Positions 54,640 to 64,000 of a stretch of DNA of 64,000 nucleotides are shown here, piece by piece; positions within the stretch are counted from its first letter, which is position 1; every line of letters starts with the position of its first letter. The notes beneath the pieces were generated by a model, which worked only from the letters and a program-made list of their open reading frames with translations, searched no databases and was not told the DNA's origin. The DNA lies in NCBI RefSeq assembly GCF_008274805.1, contig NZ_CP022579.1, positions 1,922,001-1,986,000 on the forward strand. Reading direction: 5' to 3'. The DNA comes from Oryzomicrobium terrae. Its GTDB lineage: Bacteria; Pseudomonadota; Gammaproteobacteria; Burkholderiales; Rhodocyclaceae. The position numbers and the translations under genes are program-made.

Positions 54640-57600
54640 TTAGCCCACCCACTTGCGCGCGTTGCGGAACATGCGCATCCAGGGCGCATCCTCGCCGAGA
54701 CCGGCCGGCGCCCAGGACATCTGCACGGTGCGGAAGACCCGCTCCGGGTGCGGCATCATGATCGAGAAGCGGCCGTCCGCCGTGGTCACCCCGGTGATGC
54801 CGGCGGGTGAGCCGTTAGGGTTGAACGGGTAGGTCTCGGTGACCTGGCCGCGGCTGTCCACATAGCGCATGGCGGTAAGCACCTTGGCCTGGTCGTCGGC
54901 TTGCTCGAACACCGCCCGGCCTTCGCCGTGGGACACCACCACCGGGGCCACGGTGCCGGCCATACCGGCGAAGAAGATCGAGGGGGACTCGGGAATTTCC
55001 ACGGTGACGAAGCGGGCCTCGAACTGCTCCACCCGGTTGCGGTGGAAGAGGGGCCAGTGCTCGGCGCCCGGGATCAGGCCCTTCAGGCCGCTCATCATCT
55101 GGCAGCCGTTGCACACGCCCAGGGCGAAGGTGTCGTCGCGGTGGAAGAAGGCGGCAAACTCGTCGCGGCAGCGCTCGTTGAACAGGATGGTCTTGGCCCA
55201 GCCCTGCCCCGCCCCCAGCACGTCGCCGTAGGAGAAGCCGCCGCAGGCCGCCAGGCCTTTGAAGTCGGCCAGATTGACGCGGCCGGCGACGATATCGCTC
55301 ATGTGCACGTCCACCGCGGCAAAACCGGCACGGTCGAAGGCGGCGGCCATTTCCACCTGGCCGTTCACCCCCTGCTCGCGCAGAACGGCGATCTGGGGCC
55401 GGGCACCAGTGGCAATGTACGGGGCCGCCACGTCCTCGTTGGTATCGAAGGGCAGCTTCACGAACAGGCCGGTGTCTTCCTTGTCGAGAATACGGTCGTA
55501 CTCGGACTGGGCGCATTCCGGGTTGTCGCGCAGGCTTTGCAGGCGGTAGCTGGTCTCGGACCAGGCCCGGTGCAGATCCACCCGGTTTTCCGAGAAGATC
55601 GGCTTGGCGTTGCGCACCACCCGGACCTGATCCCGGTCATTGGGGTAGCCGATCAGCATGTAGCACTTGCCCAGGCCGGCCTCACGCAGGCGGGCGGTGA
55701 CCTTCTCCCGGTCGGCACGGCGGATCTGCACCACGGCGCCCAGTTCTTCGGCGAACAGGGCACGCATCTGCATTTCCATGGAGCGGCCGTCCATCAACTG
55801 AGGCTTGCGCTCGTTGCCGTCCACGTCGTGCATCAGCGGGTCGTAGGCCAGCAGGTCGGTGTTGAGCGTCACACCGCAGCGGGAGGCGAAGGCCATTTCC
55901 GCCACAGTGGCGAACAGGCCGCCGTCGCCGCGGTCATGGTAGGCCAGCAGCAGACCGTCCCGGTTGAGGGACTGGATGGTGTTGAAGAAATCCAGCAGCC
56001 GCTTCGGATCGTCCACATCCGGGGCTTCGCTGGCGGTGGCGTTGTACACCTGGGCCAGGGCCGAGCCGCCCAGGCGGTTCTTGCCGGCGGACAGGTCGAG
56101 CAGCAGCAGTTCGGTCTCGCCCTGGTCGAGCTTCAACTGGGGCGTCAGGGTGCGGCGCACGTCGTCCACCCGGGCGAACGCGGTAACGATCAGGGACAGG
56201 GGGGACACCACCTGCTTCTTCTCGCCCTGGTCGTCCCAGGCGGTGCGCATGGACAGGGAATCCTTGCCCACCGGAATCGACACGCCCACCGACTGGCACA
56301 GCTGGGAGACGGCCTGGACGGTGTCGAACAGGCGGGCGTCCTCGCCGGCCACGCCGCAGGCGGCCATCCAGTTGGCGGACAGCTTGACCCGCTTCAGCTC
56401 GCCCACATCGGCGGCGGCCAGGTTGGTCAGGGCCTCGCCGATGGCCATGCGGCCCGAGGCGGGAGCGTCGAGCACCGCCACCGGGGTGCGCTCGCCCATG
56501 GCGAAGGCTTCGCCGGTGTAGCCCTGGAAGCCCATCAGGGTAACGGCCACGTCGGCCACCGGCACCTGCCAGGGGCCGACCATCTGGTCGCGGGCAGTCA
56601 GGCCGCCCACGGTGCGGTCACCGATGGAGATGAGGAAGGTCTTGTCGGCCACCGCCGGCAGGCGCAGCACCCGGTAGGCGGCATCCTTGAGGTCGATGGC
56701 GGTGGGGTCGAAAGGCGTGACGGCGGCATCGGCGTGGGCCACGTCCCGGGTCATGCGCGGCGGCTTGCCGAGCAGCGCCTCCATGTCCATGTCCACCGGA
56801 TTGTTGCCGAAGTGGCTGTCCACCACTTTCAGCTGGCCGTCCCCGGTGGCCTCGCCGACCACGGCGTAGGGGCAGCGCTCGCGCTCGCACAGGGCGGCGA
56901 AGTCATTCAGCCGCTCGGGCGGAATGGCCAGCACATAGCGTTCCTGGGATTCGTTGCTCCAGATTTCCGCCGGGCTCATGCCCGGTTCCTCGATCTGCAC
57001 CTTGCGCAGCTGGAAGGTGGCGCCGACCCCGCCGGAATGGGCCAGTTCGGGGAAGGCGTTGGACAGGCCGCCGGCACCCACGTCGTGGATCGACAGGATC
57101 GGGTTGTTACCACCCATCTGCCAGCAGCGGTCGATGACCTCCTGGGCGCGGCGCTGGATTTCCGGGTTGCCGCGCTGCACCGAGGCGAAGTCCAGGTCTT
57201 CGGTGTTGGTGCCGGCGCTCATCGAGCTGGCGGCGCCGCCGCCCAGGCCGATCAGCATGCCCGGCCCGCCCAGCTGGACGAACAGGGTGCCCACCGGGAA
57301 GGTCTCGGCCTTGAACGACTGCTCGGCCTGGATGCTGCCCAGGCCGCCGGCGATCATGATCGGCTTGTGGTAACCCTTGACCTCGCCGCCCACCTTCTCT
57401 TCATAGGTGCGGAAGTAGCCGGTCAGGTTGGGGCGGCCGAATTCGTTGTTGAAGGCAGCGGCACCGATCGGGCCCTCGATCATGATGTCCAGGGCGCTGG
57501 CGATGCGGCCGGGACGGCCGTAGGTGCTGGTGGCCGCTTCCCAGGGCTGCTCGGCGCCGGGAATGTTCAGGTTGGACACGGTGAAACCGCACAGGCCGGC

Positions 57601-58587
57601 CTTGGGCTTGGAGCCCCGGCCGGTGGCGCCCTCGTCGCGGATTTCCCCGCCGGAGCCGGTGGCGGCGCCGGGGAAAGGGGAAATGGCGGTGGGGTGGTTG
57701 TGGGTCTCGACCTTGGTCAGGATATGGGTCGTTTCCTCGGAATAGGCGTAGGCGCCGCCTTCCCGGGGATAGAAGCGGGGAATGGTGGCCCCCTCGATGA
57801 TCGAGGCGTTGTCGGCGTAAGCCATCACCGTGCCTTCCGGCGCGGCCTTGTGGGTGGCCTTGATCATGCCGAACAGGGTTTCGTCGCGCTGTTCGCCGTC
57901 GATCACCCAGGCGGCGTTGAAGATCTTGTGCCGGCAGTGTTCCGAGTTGGCCTGGGCGAACATCATCAGCTCCACGTCGGTCGGGTTGCGCCCGGCCTTG
58001 GTGAAGATGTCCAGCAGGTAATCGACCTCGTCTTCCGACAGGGCCAGGCCCAGGCTGGCGTTGGCCGCCACCAGGGCGGGCCGGCCGCCGGCCAGCACAT
58101 CCACCGTGGCCAGGGGCTTGGGCGCCACGTGGGCGAACAGGGCGGCGACGTGATCGAAGCCTTCCAGCACCGATTCGGTCATGCGGTCGTGCAACAGGGC
58201 CTCGACGTGCCCGCGGGCGGCATCGTCCAGGTTGCCCCGGCTCATGACCCGGTAGGCGATGCCGCGCTCGATGCGCTTCACGCCGGCAATGCCGGTGTTG
58301 CGGGCGATGTCGGTGGCCTTGGACGACCAGGGCGAAATGGTGCCGATGCGCGGCGTGACCAGGATCAACTCCCGTTCCGGCAGCTCATCCGCCGCCACTT
58401 CGCCGAGCAACTGAGCCAGGCGCTCCCGGTCATCGTCGGCCAGGGGGCCTTCGAGCTCGACGAAATGCCAGAAGTCGGCGGTCAGGCCGGTGACGCTGGG
58501 CACGGCGGCGGCCAGGCGGTCCTTGAGGCGTTGCAGGCGGAAGGCGGAAAAGGCGGGGGCGCCCCGCAGGAGGAGAAGATCGGCCAT
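54640..58587 (-). CDS. purL: Phosphoribosylformylglycinamidine synthase (large type)
   Basis: A 1315-residue single-chain FGAM synthase, fourth step of purine synthesis. N-terminal FGAR-binding and linker regions are followed by two AIRS-like ATP domains ([34 protein letters not shown] and the later [27 protein letters not shown]) and a C-terminal glutaminase domain with Cys nucleophile in [11 protein letters not shown] and the HPER catalytic His/Glu ([10 protein letters not shown]). The start at complement 58587 matches other PurL N-termini; the GTG at 58599 adds four residues. It ends at the shared bidirectional terminator. Confidence 0.97.
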   Translation of the reverse strand: MADLLLLRGAPAFSAFRLQRLKDRLAAAVPSVTGLTADFWHFVELEGPLADDDRERLAQLLGEVAADELPERELILVTPRIGTISPWSSKATDIARNTGIAGVKRIERGIAYRVMSRGNLDDAARGHVEALLHDRMTESVLEGFDHVAALFAHVAPKPLATVDVLAGGRPALVAANASLGLALSEDEVDYLLDIFTKAGRNPTDVELMMFAQANSEHCRHKIFNAAWVIDGEQRDETLFGMIKATHKAAPEGTVMAYADNASIIEGATIPRFYPREGGAYAYSEETTHILTKVETHNHPTAISPFPGAATGSGGEIRDEGATGRGSKPKAGLCGFTVSNLNIPGAEQPWEAATSTYGRPGRIASALDIMIEGPIGAAAFNNEFGRPNLTGYFRTYEEKVGGEVKGYHKPIMIAGGLGSIQAEQSFKAETFPVGTLFVQLGGPGMLIGLGGGAASSMSAGTNTEDLDFASVQRGNPEIQRRAQEVIDRCWQMGGNNPILSIHDVGAGGLSNAFPELAHSGGVGATFQLRKVQIEEPGMSPAEIWSNESQERYVLAIPPERLNDFAALCERERCPYAVVGEATGDGQLKVVDSHFGNNPVDMDMEALLGKPPRMTRDVAHADAAVTPFDPTAIDLKDAAYRVLRLPAVADKTFLISIGDRTVGGLTARDQMVGPWQVPVADVAVTLMGFQGYTGEAFAMGERTPVAVLDAPASGRMAIGEALTNLAAADVGELKRVKLSANWMAACGVAGEDARLFDTVQAVSQLCQSVGVSIPVGKDSLSMRTAWDDQGEKKQVVSPLSLIVTAFARVDDVRRTLTPQLKLDQGETELLLLDLSAGKNRLGGSALAQVYNATASEAPDVDDPKRLLDFFNTIQSLNRDGLLLAYHDRGDGGLFATVAEMAFASRCGVTLNTDLLAYDPLMHDVDGNERKPQLMDGRSMEMQMRALFAEELGAVVQIRRADREKVTARLREAGLGKCYMLIGYPNDRDQVRVVRNAKPIFSENRVDLHRAWSETSYRLQSLRDNPECAQSEYDRILDKEDTGLFVKLPFDTNEDVAAPYIATGARPQIAVLREQGVNGQVEMAAAFDRAGFAAVDVHMSDIVAGRVNLADFKGLAACGGFSYGDVLGAGQGWAKTILFNERCRDEFAAFFHRDDTFALGVCNGCQMMSGLKGLIPGAEHWPLFHRNRVEQFEARFVTVEIPESPSIFFAGMAGTVAPVVVSHGEGRAVFEQADDQAKVLTAMRYVDSRGQVTETYPFNPNGSPAGITGVTTADGRFSIMMPHPERVFRTVQMSWAPAGLGEDAPWMRMFRNARKWVG

Positions 58588-58670
58588 CGGAGATGTCACA
58601 GAAAGGCGGTAGGACGTCGGCCAAGCGGCCCCGGGAGGGACCCGCCACGCGTCACAAAGGGAAAAACAGG

Positions 58671-58676
58671 ATTATA
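58671..58676 (-). promoter_or_regulatory. Candidate -10 element (TATAAT) for purL
   Basis: A perfect TATAAT on the minus strand, 84 bp before purL. No PurR-like palindrome is evident and no strong -35 is at the right spacing. Confidence 0.4.
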
Positions 58677-58725
58677 CCGGAGTCAGGCCCGACCCTTGCC
58701 CCGCTCCTGCACCTCGACCGATCAC

Positions 58726-59625
58726 TCAGTCATCGCCCCGGGAACGCAGGGGAAAGAGCAGCACCCCGTCGGACAATGCCACCCGGTTGCGGCCGGCGAA
58801 CACCGCCGCCCCCAAGGCCACCTTGGCCCGGCGCAGCAGGGCCTGGCCGTCTCGATCGGGCTTCTCGGCGTGGGCCACGCCGACACTGACGGTAAAGTGC
58901 AGATCGCCCAGATCGCTGGGCAGGCTCAGTCGGGCCGCCCCCTCGCAGATCCGGCTGGCCGGCTGGCTGGCCCCCTCCGAATCGACTCCGGGCAGCAGGG
59001 CAGCGAATTCGGCCTCGCCCAGGCGGCCGATCAAGTCGCTGTCACGGACTTCGGCAGCCATCAGGCTGGCCAGACGCATCAGCAATTGATCCGCCACGTC
59101 GTCGCCATAGGCGTCGCTCAGGCGGTTGAAGAAATCCACGTTGAGGCGGATCACGGCCAGGGGATGGCCGTAACGGCGAAAACGGACGAATTCCCGCTCG
59201 CACGCCTCGGAAAAGTTCGCCCGCCCGGCAATGCCGGTAAGCAGGTCAACGCCGCCCTGTTCGCGCATCCGCTCGGTCAATTGCCGATTTTCCCGGCTCA
59301 GGCGCAGCACCACCGCCGCCAGCAGCCCCAGGCTGACCGTCGGCAGGGTCACGGCCACGGCCAGCGCCATTCGCCCGGCCATGCCAGTCAGCAAGGTGTC
59401 CTGCACCAGCAGCACGCCCACGCCGATCATGGCCAGCAGCCACACCCCCGCAGCCGCCAGCCCCAACCGGATCAACCAGCGGGGCAACTCCAGCACCTGA
59501 TCGACCAGACCGAGGAGATACGCCTGCCAGAGTCCTTGCCTCGTGCCCTGCCCGGCATCCCGGGCGCTGTTTTGCCCACCTTGGCCAAGGGTCATCGTCC
59601 CCGACCCGAGATTTTCCCGCGCCAT
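58726..59625 (-). CDS. Membrane GGDEF-domain protein with degenerate active site
   Basis: A 299-residue protein with two membrane helices (about residues 45-100) and a C-terminal GGDEF domain. The active-site motif reads GEAEF instead of GGDEF, which should remove cyclase activity, but the RxxD inhibitory site (RDSD) stands at the exact spacing five residues upstream. Such a protein is a likely c-di-GMP receptor. Start at complement 59625 is chosen for the GGGAGCAGGAC ribosome site; the longer frame upstream overlaps the wbuC leader. purL follows 138 bp downstream on the same strand. Confidence 0.85.
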   Translation of the reverse strand: MARENLGSGTMTLGQGGQNSARDAGQGTRQGLWQAYLLGLVDQVLELPRWLIRLGLAAAGVWLLAMIGVGVLLVQDTLLTGMAGRMALAVAVTLPTVSLGLLAAVVLRLSRENRQLTERMREQGGVDLLTGIAGRANFSEACEREFVRFRRYGHPLAVIRLNVDFFNRLSDAYGDDVADQLLMRLASLMAAEVRDSDLIGRLGEAEFAALLPGVDSEGASQPASRICEGAARLSLPSDLGDLHFTVSVGVAHAEKPDRDGQALLRRAKVALGAAVFAGRNRVALSDGVLLFPLRSRGDD

Positions 59626-59853
59626 GTCCTGCTCCCGCCGCACCATCCAAACCTCAGCCGGAACCCCGTCCACTTGGGACCACGGTCCCCTCACCGCCCG
59701 CTTCCCGTTCATGCAAAGCGGATCGTTGGGGATTGGAACAGCATGGCGCAGCAAAATTCACTTTGCCGGACACTTCCCCACAGCGGGGCCGGCCGGCGAC
59801 AATACGCCCCCCGGCGGCGCCCCCGCGCCGCTCTTTTTTTATCCGGAGTTCCG

Positions 59854-60336
59854 GTGCAACAGATCACCCCCAGTCAACTCGATGCCCTGTCGGCCCAGGC
59901 CCAGGCCTCGCCCCGTCGCCGCGCCAACCTCAACCTCCACCCCCAGCTGGACGACCCGATCCAGCGCCTAGCCATCGCCATGGAGCCGGACACCTACGTC
60001 CGCCCCCACCGCCATCCGCACACCTGGGAACTGCTCTACCCGCTGCGCGGCCGCTTCGTGGTGCTGCATTTCGACGAGGCCGGCACGGTGACGCAGCGCA
60101 CCGTCCTGGGCGAGGACGCCCTGACCCTGGAAACGCCGGCCGGCGGCTGGCACGCCGTGTTGTCCCTGGATGAAGGCGGCGTGATTTTCGAGGTCAAGCA
60201 CGGCCCCTACCAGCCCATCACCGAGGCCGACTACGCCCCCTGGTCGCCCGCGGCCGACGCACCGGCCGGCGCGGTGAACGCCACCCTGGCCTGGTACGCC
60301 ACGGCCCGGGTGGGGGACACCCTGCCCCGGGGCTGA
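59854..60336 (+). CDS. WbuC-family cupin
   Basis: A 160-residue single-domain cupin of the WbuC family, often found with lipopolysaccharide gene clusters; function unproven. The metal-binding motif is seen in DTYVRPHRHPHTWELLYPLRGRF (His residues and Glu of the cupin), with GGWHAVLSLDEGGVIFEVKHGPYQP as second motif. The start is GTG at 59854, with CCGGAG 5 bp upstream and a leading QQITPSQLDAL. No O-antigen genes adjoin. It converges on the globin-coupled cyclase gene. Confidence 0.85.
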   Translation: MQQITPSQLDALSAQAQASPRRRANLNLHPQLDDPIQRLAIAMEPDTYVRPHRHPHTWELLYPLRGRFVVLHFDEAGTVTQRTVLGEDALTLETPAGGWHAVLSLDEGGVIFEVKHGPYQPITEADYAPWSPAADAPAGAVNATLAWYATARVGDTLPRG

Positions 60337-60368
60337 CCGGCCCGCCCCAGGAGCGGGGGCGCAACCGC

Positions 60369-60399
60369 AAAAAAAAACGGAAAGCCCCGGGCACGGGGC
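60369..60399 (-). terminator. Terminator of the globin-coupled cyclase
   Basis: A GCCCCG/CGGGGC stem with a 4-nt loop (60384-60399) is followed on the minus strand by TTTCCGTTTTTTTTT, 24 bp after the cyclase stop. Confidence 0.75.
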
Positions 60400-60422
60400 G
60401 GAAGGCGCCGCCCCCGGCCGGC

Positions 60423-61844
60423 TCACTCCGCCGGCGCCTGGCAGACCCGGTTGCGGCCCTGCTGCTTGGCGGCGTAGAGGGCCGCGTCGGCCCGGTTGAT
60501 CAGGTACTGGTAGTCGGGGTGGCCGTCGAACTGGGCCACGCCAATGCTGACGGTGACGTGGAGCGCCCGGCCGTCGCTGATGAGGAATTCGCCGGAGTCG
60601 AACTTCTGCCGGATGCTCTCGGCGATTCGCTGGGTGGCATCCGCATTGACCTCCACCAGGATCACCAGGATTTCCTCGCCGCCGTAGCGGAAGACGAAAT
60701 CGCCGCTGCGCACGGCATTGAGCACCAGGGCCGAGGCCTGCTGCAGCACAGCGTCGCCCGAATCGTGGCCGTAGCTGTCGTTGATGTTCTTGAAGTGGTC
60801 GATGTCGAGCAGCAACAGGGCAAAGCCCTGGCTCTCGCCGCGGTACAGGGCGATCTCCCGGCTCAGCACCGAGGGCAGGAAGCGCCGGTTGAGCAGCCGG
60901 GTCAGGGCGTCCCGGCCGTTTTCCACTTCCAGGTAGCGCTCGAACAGGGACGACAGCAGGAATTTCAGGCTGTCGAGCTCACCGTAGAACTCGCCCACCA
61001 GCGTATTCAACTGGGGTGCCGCTGGGTCGGCCACCCGCAGCTGGGGCAGCAAGGCGCTATCGACGCGCTCGACGATGTCCTGGATCTGGCCCAGTTCCTC
61101 CGAGCCCTCGAACATCATGCGTGCCTTGTGGTTGAGCCACAGGCCGAACTCGGAATGGGCCAGGTTGGGCAACACCGCCCGGCTGCTCGGCCGGTGCAGC
61201 ATGAACAGTACCTCCTGCCCCCATTCAAGCAGCACCGAGCGTTGCCGCTCCCGCTCCACCGACATGTTCTGCCCCAGGGAAAACAGCCGGTAGGCCTCGT
61301 CGGCCCGGGCGCTGCGCTCCGAATTGCGCACGAAGGCCGCGCTCATCAGCTCCAGGGCCAGGTCCATCACCTGTCCCACGTAGGGCATGGCGCGCAGGTG
61401 CTGCTCCGGCGGCAGGTTCTGTTCCGCCAGCAGGCGAAAGATCGCCGCCTTCAATACGCGGGCGCCCCGGGCCACCAGGTAGATGGGCAGGCGGATACGG
61501 GCGTGGACCTCGCCGACGTGGCGCTGATGAGCCACCACGGCAGCGGCCTGGGCCTCGTCATGGAGCTCCTGGATGAAAATTTCCTCCAACCAACGGGCCA
61601 TGGAGCCGCGCAGGCGCTCGTTGACGATGGTGTGGTCGAGGAAATTGGCGGCGTCGTGATCCGCCATCATGGCCCCGTAGAAATGAGCCGCCAGTTCCGG
61701 CCCATGGATCCGCACCACCGCCGCCACCGCTGCCCGGCAAGGCTCCGGCGTGGTCGCCACCAAGGCCAGCCACTCCGCCTCCGGAGCCATCGGCCGATGG
61801 GTTGCGGATGGCTGGGCGGACAAAGGGGAAGACGGCTGGGACAT
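60423..61844 (-). CDS. Globin-coupled diguanylate cyclase (DosC-like oxygen sensor)
   Basis: A 473-residue cytoplasmic sensor. An N-terminal globin fold (about 20-175) has the proximal-His segment HQRHVGEVHARIRLPIYLVARG; a helical middle domain (about 185-305) links to a C-terminal GGDEF domain (about 310-470). The active site is GGEEI, with Ile replacing the last Phe but catalytic Glu retained, and an RxxD site (RSGD) five residues upstream. By analogy with DosC and related globin sensors, oxygen binding should switch c-di-GMP synthesis. Alone in its transcription unit. The 353-bp gap upstream (61845-62197) shows no gene. Confidence 0.92.
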   Translation of the reverse strand: MSQPSSPLSAQPSATHRPMAPEAEWLALVATTPEPCRAAVAAVVRIHGPELAAHFYGAMMADHDAANFLDHTIVNERLRGSMARWLEEIFIQELHDEAQAAAVVAHQRHVGEVHARIRLPIYLVARGARVLKAAIFRLLAEQNLPPEQHLRAMPYVGQVMDLALELMSAAFVRNSERSARADEAYRLFSLGQNMSVERERQRSVLLEWGQEVLFMLHRPSSRAVLPNLAHSEFGLWLNHKARMMFEGSEELGQIQDIVERVDSALLPQLRVADPAAPQLNTLVGEFYGELDSLKFLLSSLFERYLEVENGRDALTRLLNRRFLPSVLSREIALYRGESQGFALLLLDIDHFKNINDSYGHDSGDAVLQQASALVLNAVRSGDFVFRYGGEEILVILVEVNADATQRIAESIRQKFDSGEFLISDGRALHVTVSIGVAQFDGHPDYQYLINRADAALYAAKQQGRNRVCQAPAE

Positions 61845-62197
61845 GGCGGACTCGGCTGGAGGAAAATAAGCAAAAGCTAATTAGTCTACCTGCCGCGACG
61901 ACACGCTTCCAAACATTCGCGGTGACGCTCTCCACGGCAGGATTGCATCGCCCACCCGTGCCACGGGAATCGGCAAAGAATCGGCAAACCGGCGGAGACG
62001 CTTGAAGCCAGCCTCAGTCCCTCTGCCCATGCGCTTCCGTCGCCAGCCGGCATCCCGGCCGCCATCTCCGGCCAGCCTGGCGGATTCCCGATTGCCAGAA
62101 GGTTTCATGGCCTTTTCCCCACCGACTAGAATGCGGATCGGCCTGATCCCGGACTCCGCCACGCGAGCGACCTAAAACCATTGGCACCACCGCAACG

Positions 62198-63037
62198 ATG
62201 AAAAGCCCGTTTGCCCTGATCGCCCTCGCCCTTTTCCTCGGCGCCTGTGCGTCCATCCCCACGCCCGCCGAGCGGCTGGCGGCCGCCGACCGCCTGGCCC
62301 AGAGCCGGGGCTGGCAGATGGCGCGCATCGCCACCGGCCCGTTCGTGCTGGCCGCCTGGCATCCTGTCCCGCTCCCCCGCAGCGAGCGGCTGACCGTCTA
62401 TATCGAAGGCGACGGGTTTGCCTGGATGAGCGCATCGCGACCCTCCTACGATCCCACGCCGCGCGATCCGGTCACCCTGAAGATGGCCCTGGCCCAGCCC
62501 GGCGGCAATGTGGCCTACCTGGCCCGCCCCTGCCAGTTCACCGACGCCGAAGCCACCGGATGCGCCATGGCCTACTGGACCAACCGACGCTTTGCCGACG
62601 AGGTCGTGGCCGCCACCGACCGGGCTCTCGATGTGCTCAAACAGCAGGCCGGCGCACGCTCCCTGACCCTGGTGGGCTATTCCGGCGGCGGCGCCGTTGC
62701 CGCCCTGGTGGCCGCCCGGCGCCGCGATGTGGATCGGCTGGTGACCGTGGCCGGCAACCTGGACCACCAGACCTGGACGGCCCACCATCGCGTCACGCCG
62801 CTGACGGGGTCCCTCAACCCGGCAGACGCGGCCGATGCCCTGCAGCGGGTGCGGCAATGGCATTTCGTCGGCGCCCGGGACGAGGTTATTCCCCCGGCGA
62901 TTGCCGCGGCTTATGCCCGCCGTTTCACCTCCCGGCAAGGCCTGACGGTACTCACCGAGCCCGGGTTCGATCACCATTGCTGCTGGGCCGAGGAATGGCC
63001 CCGGCTCTGGGCCCGACTGGGTTTCGACAGCCCCTGA
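62198..63037 (+). CDS. Lipoprotein alpha/beta hydrolase
   Basis: A 279-residue lipoprotein: signal [19 protein letters not shown] has a lipobox (LGAC, Cys17). The body is an alpha/beta hydrolase with the nucleophile elbow GYSGGGA (Ser), an acid in GARDEVI and the catalytic His in [19 protein letters not shown] forms an early strand with the oxyanion region. Substrate unknown; ester or thioester hydrolysis at the outer-membrane inner face is likely. No close ribosome site is seen, but the start sits right at the signal peptide. The histone-deacetylase-family gene follows after 139 bp. Confidence 0.85.
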   Translation: MKSPFALIALALFLGACASIPTPAERLAAADRLAQSRGWQMARIATGPFVLAAWHPVPLPRSERLTVYIEGDGFAWMSASRPSYDPTPRDPVTLKMALAQPGGNVAYLARPCQFTDAEATGCAMAYWTNRRFADEVVAATDRALDVLKQQAGARSLTLVGYSGGGAVAALVAARRRDVDRLVTVAGNLDHQTWTAHHRVTPLTGSLNPADAADALQRVRQWHFVGARDEVIPPAIAAAYARRFTSRQGLTVLTEPGFDHHCCWAEEWPRLWARLGFDSP

Positions 63038-63176
63038 GCCCCCAGCGCCCGCCGGAACCGGTCATGACCCCTACCGATGGGCCAGGCAAGCGCCCGAACC
63101 TCCCCGATACCCAGGCAGCCATCTGACGGGACGCCCCCATCCCGCTCGGCCACGCCCATTCCAGACCGCCCCCGCC

Positions 63177-64000
63177 ATGCAGCTCTTCTACACCGACGTC
63201 TTCGTCCTGCCCCTGCCCGAGGGGCATCGTTTTCCCATGAGCAAGTACGCCCGGCTGCGCCAGGCGCTGCTCGATTCCGCCGTCTTTGCCCCGGACGATC
63301 TGCAGCTGCCGCCGCCGGCCAGCGATGCCGAGCTGGCCCTTGCCCATTGCCCGGACTACGTGGCCCGGGTGGCAGCCGGTGCGCTGACCCCGGCGGAAAT
63401 CCGCCAGATCGGCTTTCCCTGGTCGCCCGAAATGGTCGAACGCTCGCGCCGTTCCGCCGGCGCCACCCTGGCGGCGGCCCGGGCCGCCCTGGCAGGCGGC
63501 AAGGTAGCCGCCAATCTCGCCGGCGGCACCCACCACGCCCACTACGACCGGGGCGAAGGCTTCTGCGTGTTCAACGACGCGGCGGTGACGGTGCGCACCC
63601 TGGCGGCCGAAGGCGCGGTGCGCCGGGTGGCGGTGATCGACGCCGACGTGCACCAGGGCAACGGCACCGCCACCATCCTGGCCGGCGATCCCCATGCTTT
63701 CACCTTCTCGCTCCACGGCGCGCGCAACTTCCCCTTTGAAAAAGCACACAGCGCCCTGGATATCGAACTGCCCGACGGCACCGGCGACGACGCCTACCTG
63801 GCCGCCCTGGAGCAGGGCCTGGCCGCCACCTTCGCCGCCGGCCCCTACGACCTGGTCCTCTACCTGGCCGGCGCCGATCCTTACGCGGGGGACCGCCTCG
63901 GCCGCCTGGCCGTGTCCATGGACGGCCTGGCCGCCCGGGACCGGCAGGTGCTCGACGCCTGCCGCGCCCACGGCGTGCCGGTGGCCATCGCCATGGCCGG
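63177..64000 (+). CDS. Histone-deacetylase-superfamily deacetylase, 3' truncated by the window
   Basis: The first 274 codons of a zinc deacetylase of the acetoin-utilization/HDAC type. Catalytic His pair in [19 protein letters not shown], zinc ligands in [13 protein letters not shown] (Asp and His) and [16 protein letters not shown] (Asp). It would remove acetyl groups from lysine side chains or small amines. The N-terminus [24 protein letters not shown] is the usual start and ATG 63177 fits. The gene continues beyond the end. Confidence 0.9.
   Translation, partial: MQLFYTDVFVLPLPEGHRFPMSKYARLRQALLDSAVFAPDDLQLPPPASDAELALAHCPDYVARVAAGALTPAEIRQIGFPWSPEMVERSRRSAGATLAAARAALAGGKVAANLAGGTHHAHYDRGEGFCVFNDAAVTVRTLAAEGAVRRVAVIDADVHQGNGTATILAGDPHAFTFSLHGARNFPFEKAHSALDIELPDGTGDDAYLAALEQGLAATFAAGPYDLVLYLAGADPYAGDRLGRLAVSMDGLAARDRQVLDACRAHGVPVAIAMA

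Noticed and set aside
54901-60336. A plus-strand open frame of 1811 codons
   Set aside because: It is antisense to purL and the GGDEF gene; only its last 160 codons (from GTG 59854) are a real cupin. High GC removes stops in this frame.
63064-63126. A 20-codon open frame after the hydrolase
   Set aside because: Too short, Pro-rich and without a ribosome site.

Overview
The window is 64 kb of GC-rich, densely coded bacterial chromosome. Gene content points to a motile, respiring betaproteobacterium, most likely of the Rhodocyclales (Azospira/Azonexus-like). The evidence is an EarP/EF-P pair with Arg32, a copA-cueR copper operon, a long-type transaldolase, multihaem cytochromes and many c-di-GMP enzymes. 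The genus is an inference from family resemblance, not from a search. I see no rRNA, tRNA, CRISPR array, prophage or insertion sequence.

Layout. 0-8 kb: the end of a TonB-dependent receptor, a CopG-like DUF411 copper protein, a large BarA-type hybrid histidine kinase on the minus strand, then a yciB-yciI-bolA-parvulin run. 8-14 kb: an EAL-CBS-GGDEF protein, copA-cueR behind a CueR-type promoter, and a small lipoprotein. 14-22 kb: a divergent LysR/D-malate dehydrogenase pair, a periplasmic asparaginase, an HPP-CBS membrane protein, a MATE exporter and a CNNM/CBS protein. 22-28 kb: lexA with a clear SOS box, a small secreted-protein gene interrupted by TAG, an orphan adenine methyltransferase overlapping earP, then efp and moaA. 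28-43 kb: a MASE1-CHASE-PAS-GGDEF-EAL protein, typA, a VirK/YbjX protein, a group II truncated globin, ygiQ, an FtsX-type permease, radA-alr and lplT. 43-50 kb: a MASE1-PAS-GGDEF cyclase, a phosphodiesterase, nfi, an S4 protein, tal and a YkgJ-type Cys-cluster protein. 50-54.5 kb: a flagellin with an inserted zinc metalloprotease (flagellinolysin) behind a sigma-28 promoter, an array of 9-bp repeats, and a five-haem cytochrome fusion. 54.5-64 kb: purL, a degenerate GGDEF protein, a WbuC cupin, a globin-coupled diguanylate cyclase, a lipoprotein hydrolase and the start of a histone-deacetylase-family gene.

The most interesting object is the flagellin gene at 50338-52026. Its N- and C-terminal filament domains are intact, but the surface region is replaced by a domain carrying HEMVH and a downstream WFKEG. 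This would make a flagellar filament studded with protease. It stands alone, away from other flagellar genes, with its own FliA-type promoter and terminator. A second theme is signalling: five GGDEF/EAL proteins (one oxygen-sensing globin type, two MASE1 membrane types, one with a degenerate active site but intact inhibitory site) and a hybrid kinase could tune motility and biofilm formation.
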